A stretch of DNA of 64,000 nt from Microcystis panniformis FACHB-1757 (GCF_001264245.1 NZ_CP011339.1:620001-684000), one strand, 5' to 3'; counted from the stretch's first letter, positions 8,068-17,747 are shown. Numbers and translations are program-made. The notes: a model not told the origin generated them from the sequence alone.

Positions 8068-9746
8068 GGGTTTGCTGAATAACTGTGAAATACTTATGAT
8101 ATAAGGATTACAGCCATATTAAATTCCCAAAAAGTCAAGAAAAAGGGACAGAAAACGGCTAAAATTGCTAAAATACCCTTGCACTTATCCGACAAGAACA
8201 TATGTACCGAAAAACGAACGAGTCTTCAATTGCCCCAGAAAACTTTGAGTTGCCTTTTGAGGGAAAATTATCAGCAGATAATCGCTGGATAATAATGGCA
8301 GAGTTAATTCCCTGGGAAGAATTTGAAGAAGAATATGCCCAAAATTTTGACGAAGAAATGGGTGCGCCAGCCAAACCATTTAGGATGGCATTAGGAGCAT
8401 TAATTATTAAGGAAAAATTAAAAACAAGCGACAGGGAAACCATAGAGCAAATCAAGGAAAACCCCTATTTACAGTATTTTCTAGGGATGTCAGCCTATAG
8501 TAATGAAGCTCTATTTGATGCGACAATGTTCGTTAATTTTCGTAAAAGAATCAGTAAGAATTTAATCAATAAAATTAATAAAAGAATGGTGATGAGAGAG
8601 AGAAAAAAGAAGGAAATTGAAGAAAAAAGTGAAAGAAAAGAAGAAGAAAAAGAGAGTCAAATAAAAAATAAAGGAAAATTAATATTAGATGCAAGTTGCG
8701 CACCTGCTGATCTAAGTTATCCCCAGGATTTAGGGATATTAAATCAAGCAAGAAAGAAAACAGAAAACATTCTAGATTGTCTCTATCAAAGTTTGAGAAT
8801 CAAGCTGAAGAAAAAGCCAAGAACTTATAGAAAAAGAGCGAGAAAAGATTATTTAAAAGTAGCCAAAAAACGTCGTTGTTCTCAAAAAGAAAGACGAGAA
8901 GCTATCAAGAAGCAACTGCAATATATCAAAAGAAATCTATCTCAAATAGAGAAATTAATCGAGGGGGGATCAGAGTTAAGTAGTCTCAGCAAAAGAAACT
9001 ACAAAATGTTGTTAGTGGTGACAGAAGTTTATCGTCAACAATTGTGGATGTGGGAAAATAAATCATCGAGAATTGATGATAGAATTGTGAGTATAACCCA
9101 ACCACACATCCGCCCTATCGTTAGAGGAAAAGCAGGAAAACCAGTTGAATTTGGAGCAAAAATCTCAGTAAGCTGTTTTGAGAGTTATGTATTTTTAGAC
9201 CATTTAAGTTGGGATAATTTTAATGAATCTGGGGACTTACAAGCGCAAGTAGAAGAGTATAAAGAATTCACAGGATATTATCCAGAATCAGTTCATGTTG
9301 ATAAAATTTATCGAACTAGAAAAAATCTAGCTTGGTGTAAAGAAAGAGGAATTAGAATCAGTGGAGTTCCTCTAGGAAGACCACCTAAAAATATTAGTAA
9401 AGAAACTAAAAAACAAGCTCTTGAGGATGAAGGAATTCGGAATGCAATTGAAGGTAAATTTGGTCAAGCAAAAAGAAGATATAGTCTTGATTGTATCATG
9501 ACAAAACTTGATAAAACTTCAGAAACTTCCATTGCCATTACTTTTTTAGTCATCAATCTTTCTAACCTGCTTAGACAGGTTAACTGTCTTTTTTTGTCCC
9601 TATTTCTTTATACATCTAAATTTAGCTTTATTCATCCCTCTTTGATTAGAAAAGATGATAAAAAAGCTGATTTCTCAACAGAAAAACTTATCTTAAATTC
9701 GGGCTGATTTTTGAGAGTTTTTGTTTTTTACTTTTTCAGCAAACCC
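8068..9746 (+). mobile_element. IS5/IS1182-like element, apparently intact
   Basis: A 1,679-bp element with ends GGGTTTGCTGAA and TTCAGCAAACCC. The 6-bp duplication TATCTA is at 8062-8067 and 9747-9752, inside the IS4-type transposase gene. A second, reversed copy starts at 63217. Its terminal repeat is shared by MITE-F and by the IS4 remnant ending at 11326. Confidence 0.92.
8202..9707 (+). CDS. IS5/IS1182-like transposase
   Basis: A 501-residue transposase with an N-terminal DUF772-type domain (about residues 30-125: RWIIMAELIPWEEFEEEYAQNF, then PFRMALGALIIKEKL and NPYLQYFLGM). A strongly basic Lys/Glu linker follows (about 130-240). The DDE core has its first Asp in LILDASCAPADL near 165, a second in YPESVHVDKIYRT near 365, and EGKFGQAKRRYSLD near 425 with the final Glu. 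The frame is full length and undamaged, so this copy may be active. It is AT-rich compared with its neighbours. Exact family placement (IS5 versus IS1182) is uncertain. Confidence 0.88.
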   Translation: MYRKTNESSIAPENFELPFEGKLSADNRWIIMAELIPWEEFEEEYAQNFDEEMGAPAKPFRMALGALIIKEKLKTSDRETIEQIKENPYLQYFLGMSAYSNEALFDATMFVNFRKRISKNLINKINKRMVMRERKKKEIEEKSERKEEEKESQIKNKGKLILDASCAPADLSYPQDLGILNQARKKTENILDCLYQSLRIKLKKKPRTYRKRARKDYLKVAKKRRCSQKERREAIKKQLQYIKRNLSQIEKLIEGGSELSSLSKRNYKMLLVVTEVYRQQLWMWENKSSRIDDRIVSITQPHIRPIVRGKAGKPVEFGAKISVSCFESYVFLDHLSWDNFNESGDLQAQVEEYKEFTGYYPESVHVDKIYRTRKNLAWCKERGIRISGVPLGRPPKNISKETKKQALEDEGIRNAIEGKFGQAKRRYSLDCIMTKLDKTSETSIAITFLVINLSNLLRQVNCLFLSLFLYTSKFSFIHPSLIRKDDKKADFSTEKLILNSG

Positions 9747-10625
9747 TATCTAGCGGTGGTCTGCGGGGGGAGAGCCGTCCCCTTGATGTGGATGGGATTA
9801 GAACATGGTAGTGCCAGCCTAGCTTTTGAGAAATACGAACCCTTGTTGGACAGAGCCAAAGGCTATCTTCAGGGCTTTGAGAATGTCATGCTGTTAGCCG
9901 ACCGAGGCTTTGCCAATCAGCAATTAATTCAATGGCTCAGGAAAAATACTTGGCATTGGTGTCTTCGCTTACCTTGCGATACCCTCATTTACGGTGTTCG
10001 CCGTCGGGGTTTTGGCTATGAGGTCAGAGAACTCTATCCTCCCAAACGGCAAGCCTGCTTTGATCGCAACGTTCAAGTCTGGCAGGAGGCTAGAATCACT
10101 GCTCATCTTGCTTTAGCCTCTGTTCCAGGGGTTAAGGATAATTGGGCAATTCTGAGCGATGAACCTCCTACCCTTGACACCTTCTGGCAGTATGGTCTTC
10201 GTTTTCCCATTGAACATCTCTTTCAAGGGCAGTAAATCGGGCGTTTTTGACTGGGAACATTCTCGTGTTCGCTCTGCTGCTTGTTTAGAACGTCTCTATC
10301 TCATTGTTGCCATTTCTATTCTCTTTGCTACTTTAACTGGCATGGCGGTTCAACAATCTGGCTCTCGCCGTCAGGTTGATGCTCATTTTCGGCGTGGTTT
10401 GAGTTATTTGAAAATTGGTTGACGTTGGCTGGCGGGAGTTGTTCATAAGGCGCGTCCCTTCTTGCGACTTGACCACTTATTTTCTGTTGACCCTTTTCCC
10501 TGTTGGCTCTTCTCGCAAAGCTCGTCAGGATTATTATGGCAAAATTACCTTTTCTTTTATTCAGGAGTTTGAGGCTTTCACATAACAGTACTTGTCTTTG
10601 TATTGAAAAATGTGTCCGTCAGTCA

Positions 10626-10681
10626 GAGTATGTTGTCTTGGCATCTTGTATGTTGATTTAGCATAAAGAGTAACGAAGAGC
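10626..10681. mobile_element. 56-bp right-end scrap of the ISL3-2 element
   Basis: Differs at two positions from 32875-32930, the right end of the ISL3-2 element, and ends in the same GTAACGAAGAGCC terminal repeat. It is all that remains of an older insertion here. Confidence 0.85.
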
Positions 10682-11326
10682 CACAAATATCAACCTCTAA
10701 AAGCTCTGGATATTCCACCAGGGACTGAGCAGTTTTTCTCAGGAATTTATTAGACAGATTCTCATAAACTTGGAGCTTTTAATTTGGCAACTTGCGGTCA
10801 GAGACGCTATCGTAGTAAACAAGCCGAAGCTCCCTGGTATCTTCTTACTAATCTTGACTCTTTAGAGAAGACTTTAAAGTTATATGAATCTCGTTTTGGC
10901 ATTGAAGCTATGTTCAAAGATTGTAAAACGGGAGGTGATAATATCGAGAAGACTAAAGTTAGTGAACCTCGCTTTTTAGCTCTTGTTTTATTGATTGCTA
11001 TCGCCTATTCTTTAAATACGATACGGGGTCAACAACTCAATATTTTACCCCACCGTGTTTATATTTGTCGCCTCAAAGAATCTAATCGTTCTGCTGAAAG
11101 ACATAGTGATTTTTGGATAGGTACTTATGGTACTTTTTGGGTTGAGTCGATGGATACTTTCTCGGAACTTGCCTTTTCTTTGATCCGCCTCAAACCCCAG
11201 AAAAACCCTTATTTCTCCAAAGGGTTAACGGCTATGAGCCTTATAAAGCAAGCTTTTTAACTGTTCTGTCACCCCTTGAGCTAAAAGCCTTATCTAACAA
11301 GGTTTTTAGATTTATTCAGCAAACCC
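10682..11326 (+). mobile_element. Right part of an IS4-family element
   Basis: The left half is missing. The right end is TTATTCAGCAAACCC (ends 11326), followed by TAATTA, which fits the TANNTA target seen for all elements with this terminal repeat. Confidence 0.7.
10700..11260 (+). pseudogene. IS4-family transposase, 3' fragment
   Basis: The C-terminal part of a transposase. It has a readable upstream piece ending PPGTEQFFSGIY, an in-frame TAG at 10751, then TDSHKLGAFNLATCGQRRYRSK... through YESRFGIEAMFKDCKTGGDN, the IS4 Y-R-E-K region with the catalytic Glu. The DDE residues nearer the N-terminus are gone. The part from 10784 on gives a clean 158-residue frame but has no reason to be expressed. 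Confidence 0.75.
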
Positions 11327-11336
11327 TAATTAAGTA

Positions 11337-11561
11337 GGGTCTGCTGAAAAAGTTTTTCCTGGGGGTAGGAGTCAGTAGCCGGTCGTCAGGAGTCGGTCGT
11401 TTCAGGCTTTGTTGCCCTTGTTTTTTGTACCAAGCGATGTACCACAAGAAGGATAATGCAAGGTTTTTGAAAGTCCCAATCCTATTTTCTTGCACTAACA
11501 TCGGACTTTAACAGGTCAAAAGCCTTATTTTAAAAGGGTTTTACCATTATTCAGCAAGCCC
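11337..11561. mobile_element. MITE-F copy 1 (GGGTCTGCTGAA ends)
   Basis: A 225-bp non-coding element with ends GGGTCTGCTGAAAAAG and (right end reversed) GGGCTTGCTGAATAATGG. The 6-bp duplication TAAGTA is at 11331-11336 and 11562-11567. Its terminal repeats match those of the IS5/IS1182-like element. A second copy with a different interior is at 29782. Confidence 0.88.
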
Positions 11562-11589
11562 TAAGTAGTTCGACAACTGAAATGTATAT

Positions 11590-12018
11590 CTGGACTTCCC
11601 CCATACATAAATACTAAAAAATTAACAAAACCCTTACTGCAGGTCGCTTCTAAGAAAAAATTGAAAAGAGACTACTGGGTACATTTTTCACTTGAAAATG
11701 GCTGTACCGTTGACTGTATCTGGAGTAGAGCAATTCCGTAGAGTTGGCTGTATAGTGATCGCTAACCTGATTTTAACAGATAGTGTCATTAATCTCTAGA
11801 GTAAGGGATTCCCTCTGTAGCCATGTTTTTGCTGATTTTCTGCCCCGAAACAAGCTATAATGGTCCAAAGGTCAAATTTGAAAATTTTTGCCTCAAACCC
11901 TATCTGCGTAAGAACTTCAGGATTTTGTGTCCAGTAGTTCATTGGTATTGTATTGCTTGAACTCAGGCTCTGTAAGACTTTTAGCCATAGCTAGTATGTT
12001 TATACGGGGGAAGTCCAG
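11590..12018. mobile_element. 429-bp non-coding element with 13-bp perfect inverted repeats, copy 1
   Basis: Ends CTGGACTTCCCCC and GGGGGAAGTCCAG are exact inverted repeats. The 6-bp duplication GTATAT is at 11584-11589 and 12019-12024. The same element, also 429 bp and nearly identical, is at 36521-36949 with a different duplication. No convincing reading frame is found in either strand. It contains several GC-containing hairpin-like stretches between AT-rich parts. I cannot link its ends to any transposase in the window. Confidence 0.9.
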
Positions 12019-12036
12019 GTATATCTATCGTTGCTA

Positions 12037-12218
12037 AGTAGTCGTGCAAAATTAATTTCCTAGTCGAGACAGGAGACTCCGAGACAGGAGACTCCGAGAC
12101 GGGAGACGGGATACAGTTATTAGGGATCGGATTTGAGTTTTCAGTTCACTGTTTACTGATCACAGCAGAAGTCTGACGGAGTAGTGGCTTAGATGTGTAA
12201 TTAATTGTGCTTAGCGCT
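12037..12218. mobile_element. MITE-B copy 1 (diverged right end)
   Basis: The left end AGTAGTCGTGCAAAATTA follows TA. The interior holds repeats of a 15-base unit (GAGACAGGAGACTCC-like), and the right end (GTGTAATTAATTGTGCTTAG) has drifted so that no TA follows. A better preserved copy is at 33268-33462 in the other orientation. Confidence 0.75.
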
Positions 12219-12369
12219 CTTGGAGGGAGTCTGGCAAAAGTCTTACAGTCTCTAAACTCTAGCTCTCTTATGGGGTAAGCCTTCAAGCTATCGCTAACTA
12301 ACAGAAACCCGAAATTTGAGTTTTTATTAGAAAAAAAGTTAGCGATCACTTGTCAACCAAGGGTTTCAG

Positions 12370-13320
12370 GGTAATGATTCGGTAGTAGTGGCGTAGCTCT
12401 CTTGCTTACCTGGTATGAATTGTGTAAAATATTTATTAATAAAAATAATTGGAACCCGCTCAGTCTTTAAACCTCTAGCTTGCTCATGACTTTTCTGATA
12501 AATATCTTTTTCTGGCTCCTGTCTGGCTTACTGAAATATCAGTCTAGCACCGAACAAAGTACCCCCTTCACCTCCGTTCCCCTGTCAAGCGTTGTGGTTC
12601 TCACCATAGGATCAAGAATGGTTCTATTCCTAAGGGAAAACCCAAACGTCAAGGTAAAGAATGTGGTCGTCAGTTTGTGATCAATCCCACTAATAAAACC
12701 GTCTCTGACGAAACCAAACAATTAATTGATAAACTCTTGCTCGAACGAATTTCCTGACGAGGAATTGCTAGAGTAACAGGGGTAAGTTGGTCATGGTAAC
12801 AAAATTATGTCAACAATAAACTGGCGGCTGTCCCCCGTCAAATAAAGGTTTTGGACAAACCAAAAGGTAAATTGGTTAGAGAATGTGATGAAATGTGGTC
12901 TTTGGTTTTTTCTAAGACGATAAAGGTCTATATTTGGCGGTTAATTGATAGAAATACAAGGGAAATTATTGATTGCTATGCGCGGAGATAGGAGTCGTCA
13001 ATCAGCCAAAAAACTTTGGGCCAGTTTACCAGGCGTTTACCGACAATGTGCAGTTGCTTACACAGACTTTTGGGAGTCATATAAGACAGTAATTCCCAGT
13101 AAACGTCATCGACCAGTCGGGAAAGAAACTGGTCAAACTAATCCTATTGAAAGATTAAATAATACCTTTCGACAAAGGATTTCTCGGTTGGTGAGAGAGA
13201 GTCTATCTTTCTCTAAAAAAATGGAGAATCACGTTGGGGAGCCCTTTGGTATTTTATCCATGACTACAATGCACACCTGGCAAAGGATTAAGCCGCCATC
13301 ACTACTACCGAATCACCACC
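12370..13320 (+). mobile_element. Decayed IS1-family element
   Basis: Terminal repeats GGTAATGATTCGGTAGTAG and (right end reversed) GGTGGTGATTCGGTAGTAG. The 8-bp duplication GGTTTCAG is at 12362-12369 and 13321-13328, the size expected for IS1. The element is about 190 bp longer than a typical IS1, the surplus being at its left side before the transposase. Confidence 0.88.
12580..13300 (+). pseudogene. IS1-family transposase, broken
   Basis: The first part reads a Cys/His zinc-finger start and then a basic stretch SIPKGKPKRQGKECGRQF (InsA-like), ending at an in-frame TGA (12756-12758). A second in-frame stop follows in the GVSWSW region. The DDE part (VYIWRLIDRNTREIIDCYARR, then after a frameshift near 12984 SAKKLWASLPG, YTDFWESYKTVIP and ETGQTNPIERLNNTFRQR) carries the Asp-Asp-Glu residues of IS1 InsB. 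At least two stops and one frameshift make it inactive. Confidence 0.85.
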
Positions 13321-13440
13321 GGTTTCAGAATCTGGATTCCGTCGGGGATTTCCGAAAGTTCCAGAAGAGCGATAATTGCGATGATTAAGCCAATAATTGG
13401 CACATTTATCGGCGTTGTCAGATCAGAAGCTGATAACTGA

Positions 13441-13764
13441 TTACTTCCTCAGTAGTTCTTCGGCATTTTGCAGGATTTCGAGGACTTGTTCGGCACTAAT
13501 CAAGCGTTTTAGCACCACTTGCCCGATGGTGGGGACAGTATCGGCAATTTCGGCACTCTTGGGGGCAACTTCTACCATAATCACGGCTTCTTCCACCTTA
13601 TAAAGCCATAAAACCTGTTCTCCCTCTAAAATACCGATATTTAATCGCTCTATCTGCGGTGGTCGTCGCCAACTACTCGCATGGTCCCACAAACCGCCAA
13701 ATTCCCACACCCGTCCTATTGTCCAACCTGCCGTTAAGAAAAAATATTTCACTTTGTTACTCAA
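13441..13764 (-). CDS. Conserved-looking hypothetical protein, 107 aa
   Basis: I do not recognise a family. It is a mixed alpha/beta protein without signal peptide or membrane segment: TAGWTIGRVWEFGGLWDHASSWRRPP near the N-terminus, a hydrophobic beta-like core EQVLWLYKVEEAVIMVEVAP (about 49-68) and a C-terminal helix ISAEQVLEILQNAEELL. It lies upstream of and on the same strand as nothing close; tatC follows after a 66-base gap on the same strand (tatC is transcribed first), so the two could be one operon. Composition matches housekeeping neighbours. Confidence 0.6.
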   Translation of the reverse strand: MSNKVKYFFLTAGWTIGRVWEFGGLWDHASSWRRPPQIERLNIGILEGEQVLWLYKVEEAVIMVEVAPKSAEIADTVPTIGQVVLKRLISAEQVLEILQNAEELLRK

Positions 13765-13830
13765 TCTAGAATCAATCTCTAGCTTTCTGGCTTAATTAGT
13801 TTTCAGCCGTCAAATTTTATCAAAAAACTG

Positions 13831-14592
13831 CTAACGTCCCGTTAATTTCACTACCCCAATCCCCCCAAAGTATAGACCCAAGACCGCCCCTGCTAACAGG
13901 GATTGGGTGAGAGGATCTGTGGAAGGGGTTAAAATTGCGCCTAAAATCACCGCACCCAAAACCACGAAACGCCAACCCGATAACATCGTTTGCGAGGAAA
14001 TAATGCCTAAAAAGCTCAAAATCAATTGAATAACGGGAATTTGAAAGGCGATGCCGGTACTAAACAGCAAAAGTAAGACAAATTCAAAATAGCGCTCGAT
14101 CGACCAAGCTTGTTCGACCACTTCCGCCCCATAATTGACAAAAAAGTTTAAAGCGGCGGGAATCAGGGCAATATAGGCAAAAAATAAACCAGCAAAAAAT
14201 AAAACACTCGATCCTAAGACTACCGGGACAATTAAACGCCGTTCGCGACGGGTTAACCCCGGCAGCACAAAGAGGATAATTTGCAACAGAATGACGGGAC
14301 TAGCCACCAGTATGCCGCTATATCCAGCTACTTTTAGGGAGACGAAAAAAAATTCTCCCGGAGCTAACTGCAAAAATTTTACCCCTTGGGCGGGAACTTC
14401 CAGCACTTGTACTAGGGGTTTAACGAAGATAAAACATCCCACCGCACCTACAGCCACGGCAATTAAACTATAAAAAATCCGGCGACGCAACTCCTCCAAG
14501 TGGTCAAATAAGGACATTTCCACTTCTCCGGGTAACTCATCGAGATATTCGGGACTGTCTGGGGGCGGGGTTTTTACTTCTGTCGATGACAT
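13831..14592 (-). CDS. tatC: Twin-arginine translocase subunit TatC
   Basis: A polytopic inner/thylakoid-membrane protein that binds twin-arginine signal peptides and, with TatA/TatB, exports folded proteins. The 253-residue protein begins with an acidic cytosolic stretch, then the hallmark SLFDHLEELRRRIFYSLIAV (about 26-46), where the HLEELR motif contacts the signal peptide. Six hydrophobic segments follow. The FYFVNYGAE/EQAWSIERYFEFVLLL region near 150-175 matches the conserved periplasmic loop and TM4 start, and IPVIQLIL is TM4. The length is typical. tatA is not in the window. Confidence 0.95.
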   Translation of the reverse strand: MSSTEVKTPPPDSPEYLDELPGEVEMSLFDHLEELRRRIFYSLIAVAVGAVGCFIFVKPLVQVLEVPAQGVKFLQLAPGEFFFVSLKVAGYSGILVASPVILLQIILFVLPGLTRRERRLIVPVVLGSSVLFFAGLFFAYIALIPAALNFFVNYGAEVVEQAWSIERYFEFVLLLLFSTGIAFQIPVIQLILSFLGIISSQTMLSGWRFVVLGAVILGAILTPSTDPLTQSLLAGAVLGLYFGGIGVVKLTGR

Positions 14593-14737
14593 GGCTTTCG
14601 CTCGATCGTTCTCTACTCAAGCCTTTATCCTAGCATTGTTGACCCTTAGCCTTGAATCAGTTATCAGTTATCAGATGTGAGTTTTTAGCGGACAGTCTTA
14701 ATCGGGGGTCAGTATTCAGCTTTTATTTATTCTCCCT

Positions 14738-14766
14738 GCTCCCCATCTCCCCATCTCCCCACTTCC
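14738..14766. repeat. Short C-rich minisatellite (CTCCCCAT units)
   Basis: Three to four 8-base units in the divergent gap between tatC and nadA; the complement is G-rich, like the array at 4747. Confidence 0.75.
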
Positions 14767-14840
14767 TAATCACTTTAAAAAAATTTGCTATGATATAAGC
14801 ACTTGTTTAGTATTTGGTAAAAATTACCATAAACCCCACC

Positions 14841-15800
14841 GTGTTCACAACTGTTCAACCCGCAAATCGATCGAGCTTACCTGATGACCTATTTACGGCA
14901 ATTAAAGAGCTTAAACGGCAATTAAACGCCGTTATTCTGGCTCACTACTATCAAAATTCTGACATACAGGATATAGCTGATTATATTGGTGATTCTCTAG
15001 GTTTATCCCAACAGGCTGCCCAAACGCCAGCAGATGTGATCGTATTTGCGGGGGTTCACTTCATGGCAGAAACAGCTAAAATCTTAAATCCAGATAAGTT
15101 GGTATTGCTGCCGGATTTAGATGCGGGATGTTCTTTAGCTGATAGTTGTCATCCTGAAGACTTTGCTCGTTTTAAAGCCCAATATCCCGATCATATCGTG
15201 ATTTCCTATATTAATTGCAGTGCAGAAATTAAAGCCATGAGTGATATTATCTGCACCAGTTCCAATGCAGTCAAAATAGTCAATCAAATCCCTGCCCATC
15301 AACCGATTATCTTCGCTCCTGATCGCAATTTAGGCCGTTACGTCAGTCAGCAAACTGGTAGAGATTTAGTTCTCTGGCAGGGTAGTTGTATTGTCCATGA
15401 AACTTTTTCCGAACGCAAGATAATAGAATTAAAAGTCGCCCATCCAGAAGCAAAAATTATCGCCCATCCTGAGTGTGAATCATCGGTTTTACGCCATGCC
15501 GATTATATTGGTTCCACGACGGCACTATTAAATTATTCCCTGAAAAGTTCTGAAAAAACCTTTATTGTCGCCACAGAACCGGGGATTATTCACCAGATGC
15601 AAAAATCGGCCCCAGAAAAACTATTTATACCCGCACCAGGTTTGAATAACTGTGCTTGTAATGAGTGTCCCTACATGAGACTGAACACTCTCGAAAAATT
15701 GTATCTCTGTATGCGAGATACAACTCCAGAAATTACTATTTCTGAAGATTTAAGAGTTAAGGCACTGTTGCCGATTCAAAGAATGTTAGAAATGTCTTAA
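14841..15800 (+). CDS. nadA: Quinolinate synthase NadA
   Basis: A 4Fe-4S enzyme that condenses iminoaspartate with dihydroxyacetone phosphate to quinolinate in de novo NAD synthesis. Seen: NAVILAHYYQNSDIQDIADYIGDSLGLS near residues 30-60, FAGVHFMAETAKILNP near 80, then the three cluster-ligand cysteine regions DAGCSLADSC, WQGSCIVHE and NNCACNECPYM. The start is taken as GTG 14841 (MFTTVQP..., 319 residues), matching the usual NadA N-terminus; a TTG at 14814 would add nine residues. A TATGAT element near 14790 could serve as the -10 box. Confidence 0.95.
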   Translation: MFTTVQPANRSSLPDDLFTAIKELKRQLNAVILAHYYQNSDIQDIADYIGDSLGLSQQAAQTPADVIVFAGVHFMAETAKILNPDKLVLLPDLDAGCSLADSCHPEDFARFKAQYPDHIVISYINCSAEIKAMSDIICTSSNAVKIVNQIPAHQPIIFAPDRNLGRYVSQQTGRDLVLWQGSCIVHETFSERKIIELKVAHPEAKIIAHPECESSVLRHADYIGSTTALLNYSLKSSEKTFIVATEPGIIHQMQKSAPEKLFIPAPGLNNCACNECPYMRLNTLEKLYLCMRDTTPEITISEDLRVKALLPIQRMLEMS

Positions 15801-15930
15801 TCAGTTATCAGTTATCAGTTATCAGTTATCAATTATCAGTTATCAGTTATCAGTTATCAGTTATCAGTTATCAGTTATCAGTTATCAGTTATCAGTTATC
15901 AGTTATCAGTTATCAGTTATCAGTTATCAG
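15801..15930. repeat. 7-bp tandem repeat (CAGTTAT)n
   Basis: About 18 consecutive copies of CAGTTAT with one variant (CAATTAT), directly after the nadA stop codon. This is the classic cyanobacterial short tandemly repeated repetitive sequence type; shorter runs occur near 61040 and 62218. Confidence 0.97.
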
Positions 15931-16163
15931 ATGTGAGTTTTCAGTTGATTAGACATCTGCAAAAATTATAACCCAATCAGAGCTTGATTTGATTATTTGT
16001 ACTAATAAATAGTTCGATAATCCAAATATATATCTATCGTTGTTCATTCAATTTAACAGAAAAAATCTGGGGACATTAAAATCATTTTTATTTGGGTAAG
16101 TTTCTTGTCTAGAAAGAATTTTAGTCTTGAGAAAATATTAGGTAGAAGTCCAATGATTACTGA

Positions 16164-17621
16164 TTACTGATTACTAAAATGCTGAAGATAAATTTTTTCG
16201 TTGTGTTTGATCGATTGAAAAAAATCGACAATGGGACGAGGATAATTAACCCCTAAAATCACCGTATAACGCTTTTGTTCCTCTGGAGATAACTTATAAG
16301 GTTCGTGAATTTTATCGCCTTTTATTAGGGCTAATTCGGGCAACCAGTGACGTAAATAATCACCTTTGGGATCATAATCTCTCGACTGTTTAGGGATATT
16401 AAAATAACGAAATCCTCGCGCGTCATTGCCGACACCAGCAGTGTAATTCCAATTACCCCAATTACTACAGACATCGTAATCAATTAATAACGACTCGAAC
16501 CATTCTGCTCCCATACACCAATCAATACCGAGATTTTTGGTCAGAAAACTAGCGACATTTTGCCGGCCACGATTCGACATAAATCCTGTAGCGGCTAATT
16601 CTCTCATATTAGCATCTACAAGGGGATAACCGGTTTTTCCCTCACACCAGAGATTAAATCTTTCCCAATCTTCTAACCAAGGTAAATAAAGTTCTTGCAA
16701 ACCAGATTTATAGAAGATTTTATGACCGTGTTTACTGCAAATAAATCGAAAAAAATCTCGCCATAATAATTCAAAAATCAGCCAATAGGTAGAGTCATTT
16801 TTTACTCTCGTTTGCTCATATTTTTGTACTTCCTCATAGATATAACGGGGGGAAATACAGCCAAAACTTAACCAGGCTGAGAATTTTGAGGAATAATTAG
16901 TCCCTAACATTTCATTGCGGGTTTCCTTATAGGTTTTTAAGGAATCACTATCCCAAATATATTCCTTAATCCGTGATTTTCCTGCCATTTCACCCCCTTG
17001 AAACGACAAAACACATCCCTGGTCTAGAATTGGTTCTGTTAAGCCTAAATCGTTTAAACTAGGAATATTTCCTAAATCTATTTTAGGTAATTTTGTCAAC
17101 TTTTTCGGACTGGGATAAGTTGTTCTTATTTCCCAATGACGTTCGACTTGTTTACGAAAATTAGTAAATAATTCTGGCAGTTGATTAAGGGTAAAAGGTA
17201 AGTCATCAGGATGACATAAAGTGGCTGTCCAAAAAGTTTTTATCTGCACAGGAACCCCGGATAAAGCCTTATTTACCGCTTTTTCTACCGCTAATTCCTC
17301 TGCTGTTACCTCTTGATGATAATAAACCTTGGCTATCTGCAATTCTTGAACTAATTGCGGGATAATTTCCTCTGGTTTTCCCCATCGGATAATTAAATTA
17401 CTGTCTAAACTTTCCAGAGATTGTCGCAAATCTGCTACGCTTTCTAATAAAAATTTAGCCCGGAACTTGCCAGTTTTTGGAAACCCGTAGGAAGTAAGAC
17501 CAAATTGACGCTCATCAAAACAATAGAAGGGAATTATCTCTAATTGTTCTTGAATGGCTCGATAAATTGCCTCGTGATCGTGAACTCGCAGATCATTGCG
17601 ATACCAAATTAAAACCCGCAT
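16164..17621 (-). CDS. Cryptochrome DASH
   Basis: A photolyase-family flavoprotein. DASH cryptochromes bind FAD and methenyltetrahydrofolate and repair cyclobutane dimers in single-stranded DNA. The 485 residues show the N-terminal Rossmann domain VLIWYRNDLRVHDHEAIYRA, the hinge, then the FAD domain with TNYSSKFSAWLSFGCISPRYIYEEV (about 240-265), ELLWRDFFRF near 285, and the signature region DANMRELAATGFMSNRGRQNVASFL, followed by WCMGAEWFESLLIDYDVCSNWGNW. Length and motifs fit the DASH class rather than class I CPD photolyase. It is preceded by a divergent AT-rich gap. Confidence 0.93.
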   Translation of the reverse strand: MRVLIWYRNDLRVHDHEAIYRAIQEQLEIIPFYCFDERQFGLTSYGFPKTGKFRAKFLLESVADLRQSLESLDSNLIIRWGKPEEIIPQLVQELQIAKVYYHQEVTAEELAVEKAVNKALSGVPVQIKTFWTATLCHPDDLPFTLNQLPELFTNFRKQVERHWEIRTTYPSPKKLTKLPKIDLGNIPSLNDLGLTEPILDQGCVLSFQGGEMAGKSRIKEYIWDSDSLKTYKETRNEMLGTNYSSKFSAWLSFGCISPRYIYEEVQKYEQTRVKNDSTYWLIFELLWRDFFRFICSKHGHKIFYKSGLQELYLPWLEDWERFNLWCEGKTGYPLVDANMRELAATGFMSNRGRQNVASFLTKNLGIDWCMGAEWFESLLIDYDVCSNWGNWNYTAGVGNDARGFRYFNIPKQSRDYDPKGDYLRHWLPELALIKGDKIHEPYKLSPEEQKRYTVILGVNYPRPIVDFFQSIKHNEKIYLQHFSNQ

Positions 17622-17747
17622 TTAACATCAATTAAAAGTTGATAAGTAAGTGGTTATAATTAAATAGAAGATAGATTTTGCCTCTGATCCCCCCTTAATC
17701 CCCCCTTGATAAGGGGGGTGCCGATCCCCCTGCCCCCTTATTAAGGG

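Larger units (their letters stand above)
7717..10422 (+). pseudogene. IS4/IS701-type transposase, interrupted and frameshifted
   Basis: The 5' part (7717 to about 8067, from MKTENRIFSQ to LAIDTTLLWNQYCFVYL) and the 3' part (from 9747, LAVVCGGRAVPLMWMG onward) join in frame if the inner IS and one copy of TATCTA are removed, giving ...QYCFVYLAVVCGG.... The DDE set is visible as AIDTT, LLADRGFAN and the late glutamate region after WEHSRVRS. A one-base insertion in the G run at 10227-10229 shifts the frame, and TGA near 10420 precedes continuing homologous coding (RWLAGVVHKARPF). The gene is therefore dead by three independent lesions. The IS family label is approximate. Confidence 0.85.
7618..10625 (+). 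mobile_element. Dead IS4/IS701-type insertion sequence, split by another IS
   Basis: Terminal inverted repeats CTGACTGACGGACAC at 7618-7632 and 10611-10625. It carries one DDE-type transposase gene broken three ways: by the IS at 8068-9746, by a one-base insertion and by an in-frame stop. Without the inner IS it would be about 1.3 kb, a normal size. Its right end abuts a 56-bp ISL3 scrap. Confidence 0.85.

Noticed and set aside
13320..13440. A short hydrophobic minus-strand frame (INVPIIGLIIAIIALLELSEIPDG) continuing across the IS1 insertion
   Set aside because: The frame rejoins sensibly after removing IS1 (ILKPLVDK, stop), but no start codon or ribosome site is visible, so it is too weak to list as a gene.
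15801..15930. CRISPR array
   Set aside because: The repeat is a pure 7-bp tandem without spacers. No array with 28-37 bp repeats and unique spacers was seen anywhere in the window, nor any cas gene.
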